Origin: Bacteroidales bacterium
Lineage (GTDB): Bacteria; Bacteroidota; Bacteroidia; Bacteroidales; UBA12077
Reading direction: 5' to 3'
Length of the DNA: 14,731 bases
Assembly (NCBI GenBank): GCA_030156305.1
Contig: JASGMZ010000055.1
Span: 1 to 14,731 of the forward strand
Shown here in pieces: positions 5,932 through 13,740 of this stretch. Both the position numbers and the translations under genes were made by a program. Each line of letters begins with the position of its first letter. Position 1 is the first letter of the stretch. Below the pieces are notes generated by a model. The model saw only the letters and a program-made list of their open reading frames with translations. It made no database searches and had not been told where the DNA came from.

Positions 5932-7539
5932 ATTAAGATAAAGTATTTATTTATAGCATCTCTGTTATTATGTTCTGTTTTATTGGCAGGATGCACTAGC
6001 GAAGATGAGGGGAGCTCAGATAATATAAATCCATATCATCACAAAAATCTATTGAATGATAAAACATACTCTGTTTCTTCTGGTAAATATACATATAAGG
6101 CGATATATTTGGATCCGATAGGGAAAGATAATTATACGGTTTATGGAACAATGACTGAAACAAAGGAAGGAACAAGTGGTGTGAGGTTTTATATAAAGGA
6201 TCCAAATGGAAAGATTTTGGTAGATTCGGGGGAAAAGGTTAGATCATATTCATTTAAAATTTATCCTACACAGGCAGGTAATTATTATTTTTATCTAGAT
6301 AATGTTAATACCTGGATTACAGATAAAAGTCCAAGATTAAAAATATATGGGGAATACGACGACATAACATCATCTGAAGCATGGTGTAATAAAGGGGATG
6401 AACTTTATAATTTAGGTAATTACAAAGAAGCTATTAAATGTTATGATAAAGCATTGGAGCTGAATCCAAATAATATTATGGCAAAAAATAACAAAAATAA
6501 AGTATTGGAAAAATTAAAAGAGAATGAAAAACTTGGAAAAATTAATAATCTTATATCAAAAGGAAACAATGCAATAGATAATAAAGATTATGAACCTGCA
6601 CTCAAGTACTATAATGAAGCTTTAAAAATAGATCCCAACATTACATCCATTTGGAATAATAAAGGACTTACACTTCATTATTTAGGTAGATATTCCGAGG
6701 CTATCGAGTGTTATAATAAAGCACTAGAATTAGATCCAAATAACACTATCGCATGGTGTAATAAAGGAAGCTCACTTTATGAATTGAATAAGTATATAGA
6801 AGCCATAAAATGCTATGATAAAGCATTGGAGATAGATCCAAATAATGAATATGCAAAAGAAATGAAGAAGGAGCATCCAATGCCAATTTCAAAAGAAATA
6901 ATTGATAAGTTTATAAAAACTGAAACTCAATATAGCGAAAACTCACAATTTTACAAAGGCGAAAGGTATGCAGTTAAACAGCAAGGTAGCAATCTAAAAA
7001 TAATAGTAACTTGTTCAAACTGGACATATGGAACAGAAGATGAAATAAAATTGTCTGCCCCATTTGTAATTGCGGGTTTGGTAACTTTAATAGATAAATC
7101 TATAAGATATGATTATACCTATGAAATAGAATACTATCATAATAACAAACTAATGGCCAGTGGTGTGTTAGATCCTAATAGTGCGAAACTTAAAGAGTTT
7201 AAAATAACACAAGATTTAAAAGACCTATGGGCTGAAAGACATGAAAAGAATGTAAAGGAAGAATTAGATAAGTTAGCTGAGGAGTATTATCCCATAGTGT
7301 CGGCTATAGCGTATGATTCAAAGGATGGCTGGAGCATAGTTTCCATAATGGTTCCTGATTCGTGGTATTATTTACAAGACTATGAAAAAGATAGAGTTGC
7401 GAATGCAATTGGTAAAGACCTAGATCGCATAGTTGGGACTTACCGTACAGTATGGGTATTTGACGAGTATGGAAAACATATTGGTGACATATCTTACAGT
7501 GTGTGGGATGAAAGATACAAATTCAAAAAATCAGACTAA
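5932..7539 (+). CDS. TPR-repeat lipoprotein, probable ATT start codon
   Basis: The protein is predicted to be exported and lipid-anchored. The frame opens with a lysine-containing n-region, the hydrophobic stretch YLFIASLLLCSVLLA and the lipobox LAGC, then TSEDEGSS. A beta-rich domain (about residues 40-145) precedes four tetratricopeptide repeats: around 150-183, 206-238, 240-273 and 274-307, each with the pattern KG...Y..AI.CY.KALE.DPNN. A C-terminal domain of about 210 residues is not one I recognise. TPRs bind partner proteins. The signal peptide needs a start at ATT 5932 (535 residues), which follows GGGGTGA at the right distance. The next standard start, TTG 5983, would remove most of the signal peptide. 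An ATG-to-ATT change or a base error is possible. It lies between the broken KAP gene and bioD; no functional link is evident. Confidence 0.8.
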   Translation: MKIKYLFIASLLLCSVLLAGCTSEDEGSSDNINPYHHKNLLNDKTYSVSSGKYTYKAIYLDPIGKDNYTVYGTMTETKEGTSGVRFYIKDPNGKILVDSGEKVRSYSFKIYPTQAGNYYFYLDNVNTWITDKSPRLKIYGEYDDITSSEAWCNKGDELYNLGNYKEAIKCYDKALELNPNNIMAKNNKNKVLEKLKENEKLGKINNLISKGNNAIDNKDYEPALKYYNEALKIDPNITSIWNNKGLTLHYLGRYSEAIECYNKALELDPNNTIAWCNKGSSLYELNKYIEAIKCYDKALEIDPNNEYAKEMKKEHPMPISKEIIDKFIKTETQYSENSQFYKGERYAVKQQGSNLKIIVTCSNWTYGTEDEIKLSAPFVIAGLVTLIDKSIRYDYTYEIEYYHNNKLMASGVLDPNSAKLKEFKITQDLKDLWAERHEKNVKEELDKLAEEYYPIVSAIAYDSKDGWSIVSIMVPDSWYYLQDYEKDRVANAIGKDLDRIVGTYRTVWVFDEYGKHIGDISYSVWDERYKFKKSD

Positions 7540-7728
7540 TCACTCCAAACAATAATCAAATTTAATAAATTTTCTCATTTTGGGGTATCAAATATATATC
7601 TAAGGTTTTCGTATTTTTATTGTAAATGGTTTATTTTTTTCATATATCACCACTGATCATAATAAATTATATGTTTGATTGACCCATAATTTATCAAAAT
7701 AAGATACGCAAATTAACGAGAGGAAAAC

Positions 7729-7944
7729 ATGAGCTCATCAACATTAAAAATAATTTCAAAAATGCCCGAAGAAATTCGGAAAATCCTTTGGATTTTCTCT
7801 CCTCACTCGCTAACGCTCGTGATTCCAAAAGACAAAGGATTTAGAGAAATTACAAAAGAAGAACTGGAAAATAATTATAAAAAACTTAAAAATAAGGATT
7901 TTTGGGGAACAGAAGAGGAATTATTTGAATTACTGGAAGATTAA
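7729..7944 (+). CDS. Small charged protein of unknown function carrying a hairpin insertion
   Basis: A 71-codon frame starts at ATG 7729 after GAGAGGAAAAC, a fair ribosome binding site. The C-terminal half, ITKEELENNYKKLKNKDFWGTEEELFELLED, is acidic and helical and looks like an antitoxin or small adaptor, but I do not recognise a family. The segment WIFSPHSLTL near residues 23-32 is unlike the rest: it is hydrophobic and is encoded by the hairpin element at 7779-7830. Without it the frame would run from EEIRKIL towards VIPKDKGF. No toxin gene is next to it. It is about 80 bases upstream of bioD and could share its transcript. Confidence 0.6.
   Translation: MSSSTLKIISKMPEEIRKILWIFSPHSLTLVIPKDKGFREITKEELENNYKKLKNKDFWGTEEELFELLED
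7779..7830 (+). repeat. Hairpin element inside the small ORF upstream of bioD
   Basis: GAAAATCC at 7779-7786 and GGATTTTC at 7790-7797 form a perfect stem around TTT. Five bases later TCAC...GTGA brackets TCGCTAACGCTC, followed by ATTCCAAAA. The 13-mer CTCGCTAACGCTC (7806-7818) also occurs in bioF at 1405-1417. The 12-mer GTGATTCCAAAA (7819-7830) also occurs at 137-148 in the left array, after a TCAC...GTGA hairpin. These shared parts tie the copy to the same family. The frame stays open through it. Confidence 0.75.
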
Positions 7945-8025
7945 AATTTATATTAAAATATAAACACTGGAAACTTCAGAGCTCACCACTTACTTAAAAA
8001 TCCAAAAATTTAAAAAAGTGATACC

Positions 8026-8670
8026 ATGCTATTCATCACAGGAACAGATACCGGAGTTGGTAAAACTTACGTTTCATCCATTTTAGGAAATATTTTAAAA
8101 GAAAAAGGCGTTAATGTTGGATACATAAAACCAATAGAATCAGGGGGAGTAGAGGACACAACAACCTTAAAAAATACATTGAATTTGGATGATGATTTGA
8201 ATTTAATAAATCCAATAAACCTAAAAAATCCATTATCCCCAAATATTGCCTTTGAAGTTGAAAATTACAACATTTCTTTGGATGAAATAAAAAATAAAAT
8301 AAAAGATTCATTTGAAATTTTAAAAAATAAATACGATTTTTTAATTGTCGAAGGAGCTGGCGGAGTTTGTGTTCCAATAAAAGATAATTTTTTAATGTCT
8401 GATTTAATAAAATTCTTAGAGCTCCCTGCAGTTGTAGTTTCAAGACCTAACTTAGGAACCATAAACCATACGATTTTAACAATCGAGCATTTGAGAAATA
8501 AAGGCATAGAAGTTAAAGGAGTTATTATCAACTGCATAACAGATTTAAAAGATGTTCTTTACTATGAAAAAACCTTTGAAACTATAGAAAAATGTGGAGG
8601 TATAGATATTATAGGTATCGTTAAAAATAAAAATGATTACGAGCTCGATATTGAGAAGATTTTAAAATAA
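8026..8670 (+). CDS. bioD: ATP-dependent dethiobiotin synthetase BioD
   Basis: BioD closes the ureido ring of dethiobiotin from 7,8-diaminononanoate, CO2 and ATP, the step before BioB. The 214-residue product has the family P-loop GTDTGVGKT (residues 6-14), the catalytic lysine in KPIESGG (K35), the EGAGG motif (109-113), and VVSRPNLGTINHTILTIEHL, typical of the substrate and nucleotide site. ATG 8026 follows AAGTGATACC. In Methanocaldococcus, as I recall, bioW, bioF, bioD and bioA are adjacent; here about 5.5 kb separates bioF from bioD. The gene overlaps the convergent DUF362 gene by nine bases. Confidence 0.95.
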   Translation: MLFITGTDTGVGKTYVSSILGNILKEKGVNVGYIKPIESGGVEDTTTLKNTLNLDDDLNLINPINLKNPLSPNIAFEVENYNISLDEIKNKIKDSFEILKNKYDFLIVEGAGGVCVPIKDNFLMSDLIKFLELPAVVVSRPNLGTINHTILTIEHLRNKGIEVKGVIINCITDLKDVLYYEKTFETIEKCGGIDIIGIVKNKNDYELDIEKILK

Positions 8671-9750
8671 TCCCCGTACTAGTTTAACTGCATTATACCT
8701 GCACATTTCATGACAGCAATAGCACTTGATACATTTTTTTAAATCTATTTTTAGGTTGTGTATCGCATTTACAGGACATATTTTTTCACAAATTCCGCAC
8801 TTAACACAGCTACGTTTATTTATCCTTGGTTTAGGAATCATGAATGAGAATATCATTTTTGTTAATTTAGTCGATACAAATGGAAGGAACGGGATTATTG
8901 AATTTAAAACTACAGTATCTGGCTTTTTAAAGTTCATTCTCTCAATGGATTCAAGAGGTACTTCTTTATTATCATCTGCATTTATAACTTTGAAATCTGT
9001 TTTTAAGTATTTGTTAGTCAGGATGTCGTCCATTTTATAGCCAATATAATAAGAGGCAAACATATCAAGTGCTATAGGACTTTTTGATCCAATTACTATT
9101 CTGGAGTTTATAGGTCTTCCATTGCTTGGTCCATTTCCTTCTAAGCCCCATATACCGTCCATGATTGTTACAATATTCTTATTTTCAGTTATTTTATTAT
9201 ACAATTCAACGAGCAGATCTGCAAAATCAGATTCTTTTGGGAAGTATTTGTGTAATTTTGGTTTTAAACCGCCTGGAATGCAACCGTATAAGTTCTTGAC
9301 AGCTCCGGTGTACTTCATCAACATATGGGTTTTTAACTTTGGAAGGTTTACTATGAGCTCGCACTCTTGAACAGTTTTTGGAATTCTTATTTCATGATTG
9401 CATATTTTTTCTATAATATATTCGTCACTTTCAAATGCAATATATGGTATTTCATGTCTTCTACAGACGTTTTCAAGACCAGAGACTGTAAAGGATTTCT
9501 TAGTTGAAAATCCGGAAGATTCGCCCACTATAATTTTTCCATCAAAGTTATTTTTAAGATATTTCAATACCCAGTCTAAAAATTTCCAGTGTGTGGTTAC
9601 ACATCTATCTGCAGGATACGGCCCCAGTATGTTAGGTTTCACTAGGATTTTATCGCAGTTATCAAAATCTACTTCATTAAATATTAAATCTAGAATTTTA
9701 TTGTCGAGCTCTTCGTAATCATTTTTTGTAGAATAATATACTTTCTCCAT
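8662..9750 (-). CDS. DUF362 family protein with two C-terminal 4Fe-4S clusters
   Basis: The 362-residue protein has a DUF362 domain (about residues 30-285), with the KPNILGPYPADRCVTTHW, VGESSGF, NLPKLKTHMLMKYTGAVKNLYG and ALDMFASYYIGY blocks. Near residues 315-355 follow two ferredoxin motifs: CVKCGICEKICP and CIKCYCCHEMC. Such proteins are common in methanogens and presumed to be cytoplasmic redox or iron-sulfur proteins; the reaction is unknown. A hydrophobic stretch (SIIPFLPFV) just before the clusters is too short for a membrane helix. ATG 9750 follows GGTAGTTATT. It is divergent from the V4R gene across a 358-base gap and convergent with bioD. Confidence 0.88.
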   Translation of the reverse strand: MEKVYYSTKNDYEELDNKILDLIFNEVDFDNCDKILVKPNILGPYPADRCVTTHWKFLDWVLKYLKNNFDGKIIVGESSGFSTKKSFTVSGLENVCRRHEIPYIAFESDEYIIEKICNHEIRIPKTVQECELIVNLPKLKTHMLMKYTGAVKNLYGCIPGGLKPKLHKYFPKESDFADLLVELYNKITENKNIVTIMDGIWGLEGNGPSNGRPINSRIVIGSKSPIALDMFASYYIGYKMDDILTNKYLKTDFKVINADDNKEVPLESIERMNFKKPDTVVLNSIIPFLPFVSTKLTKMIFSFMIPKPRINKRSCVKCGICEKICPVNAIHNLKIDLKKCIKCYCCHEMCRYNAVKLVRGLF

Positions 9751-10108
9751 AATAACTACCTGTTATACAAGATGACACCAATATCTCGTTGTTGTTATTT
9801 AAATTATTAGTTAAATTACCTATAAAAAATTTTAATATACTACATATGCCTAAATTTTGTAATATCAAAAATTATATATGATATTATATATTAAAAATTA
9901 TATTAATAATAATACTGACAATATTAATGAGGGGAGGTGCGGGTATGTTATATATTCCCATAATTTAAAATATTAATATATGTTGATATTATTAAATAAT
10001 TAATGTGGAATAATTATATATATGATAAGGTCATGTAGATGTATATGTGGTAGCAAAAATACAACAAAAGTTCATATATTATGAATAATATATTGTTGGA
10101 GGGAGGGC
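9751..10108. other. AT-rich divergent intergenic region with possible short ORFs and a hairpin
   Basis: This gap separates two divergent genes and must hold both promoters. TATA-like runs are many (for example CTATAAAAAATTTTAATATA near 9821-9840), so none can be singled out. Two tiny frames are visible. ATG 9945-TAA 9968 (seven codons) follows the strong site GAGGGGAGGTG. ATG 10022-TGA 10084 encodes 20 residues with the motif CRCIC but lacks a clear ribosome binding site. ATATATTAT at 10074-10082 and ATAATATAT at 10085-10093 form a palindrome just ahead of the V4R ribosome binding site. Whether any of these act is unknown. Confidence 0.4.
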
Positions 10109-10579
10109 ATGATAGAACCTATAGATGTTTTAAAAATAAATGCAAATAGACCAACACTTGATGGTAATAATATAGATATAACGGATGTAAGATTATTTAG
10201 GGCTTTAAGGTTTGCTTGGGAAAAATGTATGGGGAGAGGGGCAAATGTAATGGCGTACATGTCTGGAAGGACATTTGGAAAATCATTAAATCTAAAAACC
10301 ATAGATGAAATGATCGAATTCGCCAAAAATTATAAAATAGGCATTATCACGGTGGTAAATAAAAACCCGCTACAAATAAGGGTGGATGAATGTATGACAT
10401 GTTCGGGATTACCCAACATGGAAAAACCATTATGTTACTTTGAAGGGGGATTTATAGTGGGGTGTTTGGAAGGTATAGTAAATAAGAAAGTTAAAATTAA
10501 TGAAACTCACTGTATTGGATTGGGGGATGATTTCTGCCAGTTTGAGGTTAGTACGTATCCACTATACATATTTAAATAG
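10109..10579 (+). CDS. V4R (4-vinyl reductase-like) domain protein
   Basis: V4R domains are small-molecule-binding modules seen in bacteriochlorophyll 4-vinyl reductase BchJ, in methanogen proteins and in sensor proteins. The 156-residue protein has the typical order: a helical N-terminal part (RLFRALRFAWEKCMGRGANVMAYMSGRTFG), the central cysteine-containing ECMTCSGLPN, then CYFEGGFIVGCLEG and the closing block INETHCIGLGDDFCQFEV, which is the diagnostic end of V4R. The cysteines suggest metal or heme binding, which is inference. ATG 10109 follows the strong GGAGGGAGG site. The ligand and role in this organism are unknown. Confidence 0.85.
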   Translation: MIEPIDVLKINANRPTLDGNNIDITDVRLFRALRFAWEKCMGRGANVMAYMSGRTFGKSLNLKTIDEMIEFAKNYKIGIITVVNKNPLQIRVDECMTCSGLPNMEKPLCYFEGGFIVGCLEGIVNKKVKINETHCIGLGDDFCQFEVSTYPLYIFK

Positions 10580-10686
10580 CTTTTTATTTTTTAATTTTGA
10601 TTAATTACATATATTACTACCTAAATTATTTTTTTATATTATTTTAATCAAATTTTAATTTATTTTTATTTTAAAGGTGTATTATC

Positions 10687-11433
10687 ATGGAATTTAAATA
10701 TATCGATGCTCACTGTCATATCGAAGATAAATCCTTTAACAAAAATAGGGATGAAATTGTTAAAAATGCAAAAGATAATGGTGTGGAAATTGTTACAAGC
10801 GGGGCTAGTTTAGGAGGATGTAAGAGAGCTCTGAATTTTAAAAAAGAATATGGGATTTATTTAACATTGGGATTCCATCCTGGGAGAACTAAAGCTCAAG
10901 ATAATGTGGTAGATAAAGTTTACAACCTAATCAGAGAAAATGAAAAGGAACTCTTGGCAGTTGGGGAAGTTGGATTGGATATAAATGTACAAAATTTGGA
11001 TCGTCAGAAAATTGTTTTTGAGAAATTTGTAGGTCTAGCGGAAGAGCTAAACAAACCAGTAATAATCCATGGTAGGGGTTTGGAAAAGGAATGTTTTGAT
11101 GTGTTGAATAACAGGGTAGTTTCAATGTTTCATTGCTATAGTGGAAGTATTAATTTGGCAAAAGAGCTGATTGAAAACGGCCATTATGTTTCCCTTTCTA
11201 CACTGGTTTGTTTTTCAAAAGACCATCAAAATTTAGTTGAAAATTTAGATTTGGAAAATATTGTAGTCGAAACAGATAGCCCTTATCTATCCCCAATAAA
11301 GGGAGAGAAAAATGAACCTAAAAATGTCATAAAAGTAGTTGAAAAAATATGGGAAATAAAAAAGGAGGAATATTCTCTGGCTGAAATCACTAAGATTATA
11401 TATGATAACACAAAAAAATTATACCGTATTTAA
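10687..11433 (+). CDS. TatD-family metal-dependent hydrolase (putative deoxyribonuclease)
   Basis: TatD proteins are TIM-barrel hydrolases with two metal ions, several of which show DNase activity. The 248-residue product has the metal ligands in order: DAHCH (H9, H11), GEVGLD (Glu), VIIHGRG (His), FHCYSG (His) and ETDSPYL (Asp). Length is normal for the family. ATG 10687 follows AAAGGTGTATTATC. The gene is the first of three in one direction; its end overlaps the next by 32 bases, suggesting one transcript. The natural substrate cannot be inferred. Confidence 0.9.
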   Translation: MEFKYIDAHCHIEDKSFNKNRDEIVKNAKDNGVEIVTSGASLGGCKRALNFKKEYGIYLTLGFHPGRTKAQDNVVDKVYNLIRENEKELLAVGEVGLDINVQNLDRQKIVFEKFVGLAEELNKPVIIHGRGLEKECFDVLNNRVVSMFHCYSGSINLAKELIENGHYVSLSTLVCFSKDHQNLVENLDLENIVVETDSPYLSPIKGEKNEPKNVIKVVEKIWEIKKEEYSLAEITKIIYDNTKKLYRI

Positions 11434-11788
11434 GGTATTTAATCAATGGACTAAATTTTTAAATACCAATCAACATGTTGGATTCTTATCAGGTGAAAAT
11501 GTGACAGAACTTATTGCTTCGTTGATGACAATAATGAGTGTTGAAGAAGGTTTAAAAAGTCAGGTTGCAGATTGTATTAGAGTTAGGGCAATGTGTGAAA
11601 AAAGAGAACTAAAAGATGATGATATTGTGGCAATTTTTAATGTTCACGGAACTACAAGCTATCAGGTTTTTTTCATAGATAAGGATACTACAATTGAAGA
11701 CATAAAAAATGAGTTAAATAAATTGGGTACGAGATTGAACTATGATTCTGAAGAGGTTTTGAAGAAGTATATTGAAAAAATGCAATGA
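11402..11788 (+). CDS. Conserved small protein of unknown function
   Basis: A 128-residue soluble protein follows and overlaps the TatD-family gene. Its composition and codon use match the neighbouring housekeeping genes. It has the segments VADCIRVRAMCEKRELKDDDIVAIFNVHGTTSYQVFFI and an amphipathic C-terminal helix. I cannot assign a domain with confidence; it looks like a small methanogen-specific family. ATG 11402 is the only standard start that keeps the N-terminal part; it gives a 32-base overlap with the upstream gene and no strong ribosome binding site, so translation may be coupled. No cofactor motif is seen. Confidence 0.75.
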   Translation: MITQKNYTVFKVFNQWTKFLNTNQHVGFLSGENVTELIASLMTIMSVEEGLKSQVADCIRVRAMCEKRELKDDDIVAIFNVHGTTSYQVFFIDKDTTIEDIKNELNKLGTRLNYDSEEVLKKYIEKMQ

Positions 11789-11826
11789 TAAAATAAATCA
11801 TTTAATGCTTGAGATAAAGTGAGATT

Positions 11827-12351
11827 ATGAAGGATGCAAGGGGAATCGATAAACAGTGGGTAATTTTAAATGAATTGGCATTTAAAATATCCGAGGAAAG
11901 ACCAGTTCCAGAGGAGGTCTTTTCAAGGTTAAGGATAGCAAACAATGTTATTACGTATTATTTATTGGATGAACATGCCTCTTATGACTCTTTAAAGGAT
12001 GCTGAAGCTGAACTTTCAAGAGTTCAGGGCATACTTTTTGGTTTATGCGATCATGAACTGGCTATGGAGTATCTTGAAAAAATGGGAAAGGCCTTAAGAA
12101 ATGAGCTCGATGTTAAATTCCCTATTAAAAAATCCTCATTTAACAGTGAAGTGAAATCAAGAAAGGATGTTGAATCTATAAGGGTTAAACTACAAAAGGA
12201 GATTCAAGTAGAAATATTGGGGGAGTTAAGTGAATTACACGGGGTTGTTTTTGAATATAGCCGAGAGGACGAGGACAAAGTGTTAATTGATGGAGAAAAG
12301 AGAAGGGTAATAACTGCACTTAAAGATTTTTCAGTTATTTGGAACGAATGA
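11827..12351 (+). CDS. Conserved archaeal protein, possibly DUF2096
   Basis: The 174-residue protein is largely helical, with QWVILNELAFKISEERPVP, a middle SLKDAEAELSRVQGILFGL and a C-terminal beta-rich end. The pattern recalls the archaeal family DUF2096, but I give that from memory and with limited confidence. ATG 11827 follows AAGTGAGATT, a good ribosome binding site. It is 38 bases after the preceding gene and probably shares its transcript. It faces the mtr operon tail to tail, with an AT-rich gap at 12352-12528 that holds the mtr terminator and nothing else I can see. Confidence 0.75.
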   Translation: MKDARGIDKQWVILNELAFKISEERPVPEEVFSRLRIANNVITYYLLDEHASYDSLKDAEAELSRVQGILFGLCDHELAMEYLEKMGKALRNELDVKFPIKKSSFNSEVKSRKDVESIRVKLQKEIQVEILGELSELHGVVFEYSREDEDKVLIDGEKRRVITALKDFSVIWNE

Positions 12352-12498
12352 ATCTACATTTTTATTGATATTATATGTCCCATGTTCCTCTTAGTTTTGA
12401 TATACTTTATATTGTTATTATAATTATATGCTCATCATTTGATTGTTTGACTGTTTTTAATAAAATATATAAATTTAGATTATTTAATATTATATTTG

Positions 12499-12518
12499 AT
12501 AAAAAAAGAAAATAAAAG
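12499..12518 (-). terminator. Oligo-T terminator of the mtr operon
   Basis: Read on the minus strand, about ten bases after the mtrH stop, is a T-rich tract with a run of seven T, the usual archaeal intrinsic termination signal. It follows the last gene of the visible operon and no hairpin is needed. Confidence 0.6.
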
Positions 12519-12528
12519 TATTTCTGTT

Positions 12529-13488
12529 TTAGAGTAATTTGTTGAATGGGTGGGTGTCTACTGCAGCTGTTCCTAATTCTTTTGCAGCTTCTGCAATTAC
12601 CATGTCAGTCATTGCAACTGCAGGGAATGCTAATTGTGCGTTGTCAATAGGACCGTAGAGAACAAAGTCACCAGCACCCATTGTCTGAACTATGTTTGCA
12701 CCGATGTCACATACGTGGTGAACATCTTTTGCGAGCTGTGTTAATCCTTCTTCTCTTAATCCTTTTCTAAATTCTCTCAGCCAGTCCCATGCTGATGGAA
12801 TGTTGTGGATACCGCTACCTACTGGTAATCCTAATTTAGCTTTAACAGCAAATGATGCTCTAACTGCTGGACCTGCACCGTTACCGAGTGGTGTAACAGC
12901 AACGTCGATTAATGGGTATTTGATACCTGCTTTTTCAGCGAGCTCTAACATTCCAGTATCTGCTGTTTTTCCACCATCTAATAAAACGTTTAATTTACCT
13001 TCAACTGATGGGTCCATAGGGTCGAAACATAAAACGATTGAAGCTTCGAGGTCACTTTCTACTAAGTTTTGGAATTCTGCTTCTTCAATTGAAACGTTGA
13101 TAGAGTTGTAAATACACTGGCTTGCATATCCTGCTTCTGTAGCTCTCCTCGCAGCAGCCATTCTTGCTTCCCCTGATGTGGAGTCAAGGAGCATTGGTCC
13201 ATCCCAAACTTCAGCAACAAAATCAATATATTTAGTAAGTGCTTCAGGGTTACCACCGAATACCTGAACAAGCGCAGGGTTTCCTGTTATATCTTCCATT
13301 TCAGCCTGCTTGTTTATTAAATCTTCAGCAGCCTTTTTGTCGAAAATACCTTTTCTTTCATCTTCTACTATTTTGTGTCTTGCGTAGAATATGGTTCCAG
13401 ATAAACCTGTTGGATATTCTCCTGGCTGACCACCAAATTTCCTTCCTGCGATTTCAATTACCATCTGTTCTTTATCGAATTTGAACAT
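12529..13488 (-). CDS. mtrH: Tetrahydromethanopterin S-methyltransferase subunit H
   Basis: MtrH transfers the methyl group from methyl-tetrahydromethanopterin to the cobamide of MtrA, on the cytoplasmic face of the Mtr complex. The 319-residue protein is full length and recognisable throughout: FDKEQMVIEIAGRKFGGQPGEYPT at the start, LLDSTSGEAR, IDVAVTPLGNGAGPA, GLPVGSGIHNIPSAWDWL and VDTHPFNKLL at the end. ATG 13488 follows GAGGTGGTAATAG. It is the last gene of the operon, 23 bases after mtrG, and is followed by an oligo-T terminator. Codon use is richer in GC than in the accessory region, as expected for a highly expressed gene. Confidence 0.97.
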   Translation of the reverse strand: MFKFDKEQMVIEIAGRKFGGQPGEYPTGLSGTIFYARHKIVEDERKGIFDKKAAEDLINKQAEMEDITGNPALVQVFGGNPEALTKYIDFVAEVWDGPMLLDSTSGEARMAAARRATEAGYASQCIYNSINVSIEEAEFQNLVESDLEASIVLCFDPMDPSVEGKLNVLLDGGKTADTGMLELAEKAGIKYPLIDVAVTPLGNGAGPAVRASFAVKAKLGLPVGSGIHNIPSAWDWLREFRKGLREEGLTQLAKDVHHVCDIGANIVQTMGAGDFVLYGPIDNAQLAFPAVAMTDMVIAEAAKELGTAAVDTHPFNKLL

Positions 13489-13511
13489 CTATTACCACCT
13501 CATGACGACCT

Positions 13512-13736
13512 TTATTTTATAAATTGAAATAATGGCAATATTTTTCCAAGTACAACCACAATTACAAATCCTATTATAAATCCATAAACAATACCAACGT
13601 CTCTACCTGCTTTTTTACCTAACCTTTGTACTATTTCAGCATTGGTATTTTCTACGGTTTCATCTATCTCGGATAATTTTTCCTGCAATTTTTTAAAATC
13701 CTTTGATGGAGTAACAACTGTGGGAATTTCAGACAT
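13512..13736 (-). CDS. mtrG: Tetrahydromethanopterin S-methyltransferase subunit G
   Basis: MtrG is a small single-span subunit of the Mtr complex. The 74-residue product has the family layout: the N-terminal IPTVVTPSKDF, a helical part KLQEKLSEIDETVENTNAEI, the conserved QRLGKKAGRDVGIVYG, and one C-terminal membrane helix (GFIIGFVIVVVLGKIL). ATG 13736 follows GGGTGATTAA; the ribosome binding site overlaps the stop of the preceding mtrF part, so translation is likely coupled. The place between mtrF and mtrH is as in other Methanococcales. Confidence 0.95.
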   Translation of the reverse strand: MSEIPTVVTPSKDFKKLQEKLSEIDETVENTNAEIVQRLGKKAGRDVGIVYGFIIGFVIVVVLGKILPLFQFIK

Positions 13737-13740
13737 TTAA

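Noticed and set aside
9945..9968. Attenuator leader peptide
   Set aside because: No run of regulatory codons and no clear terminator/antiterminator pair follow it; kept only as a low-interest observation.
12800..13111. Plus-strand gene inside mtrH
   Set aside because: It is an antisense frame within a clear mtrH gene, with no family resemblance and no ribosome binding site. Similar antisense frames in bioW, bioF, bioD, the DUF362 gene and the mtr genes were dropped for the same reason.
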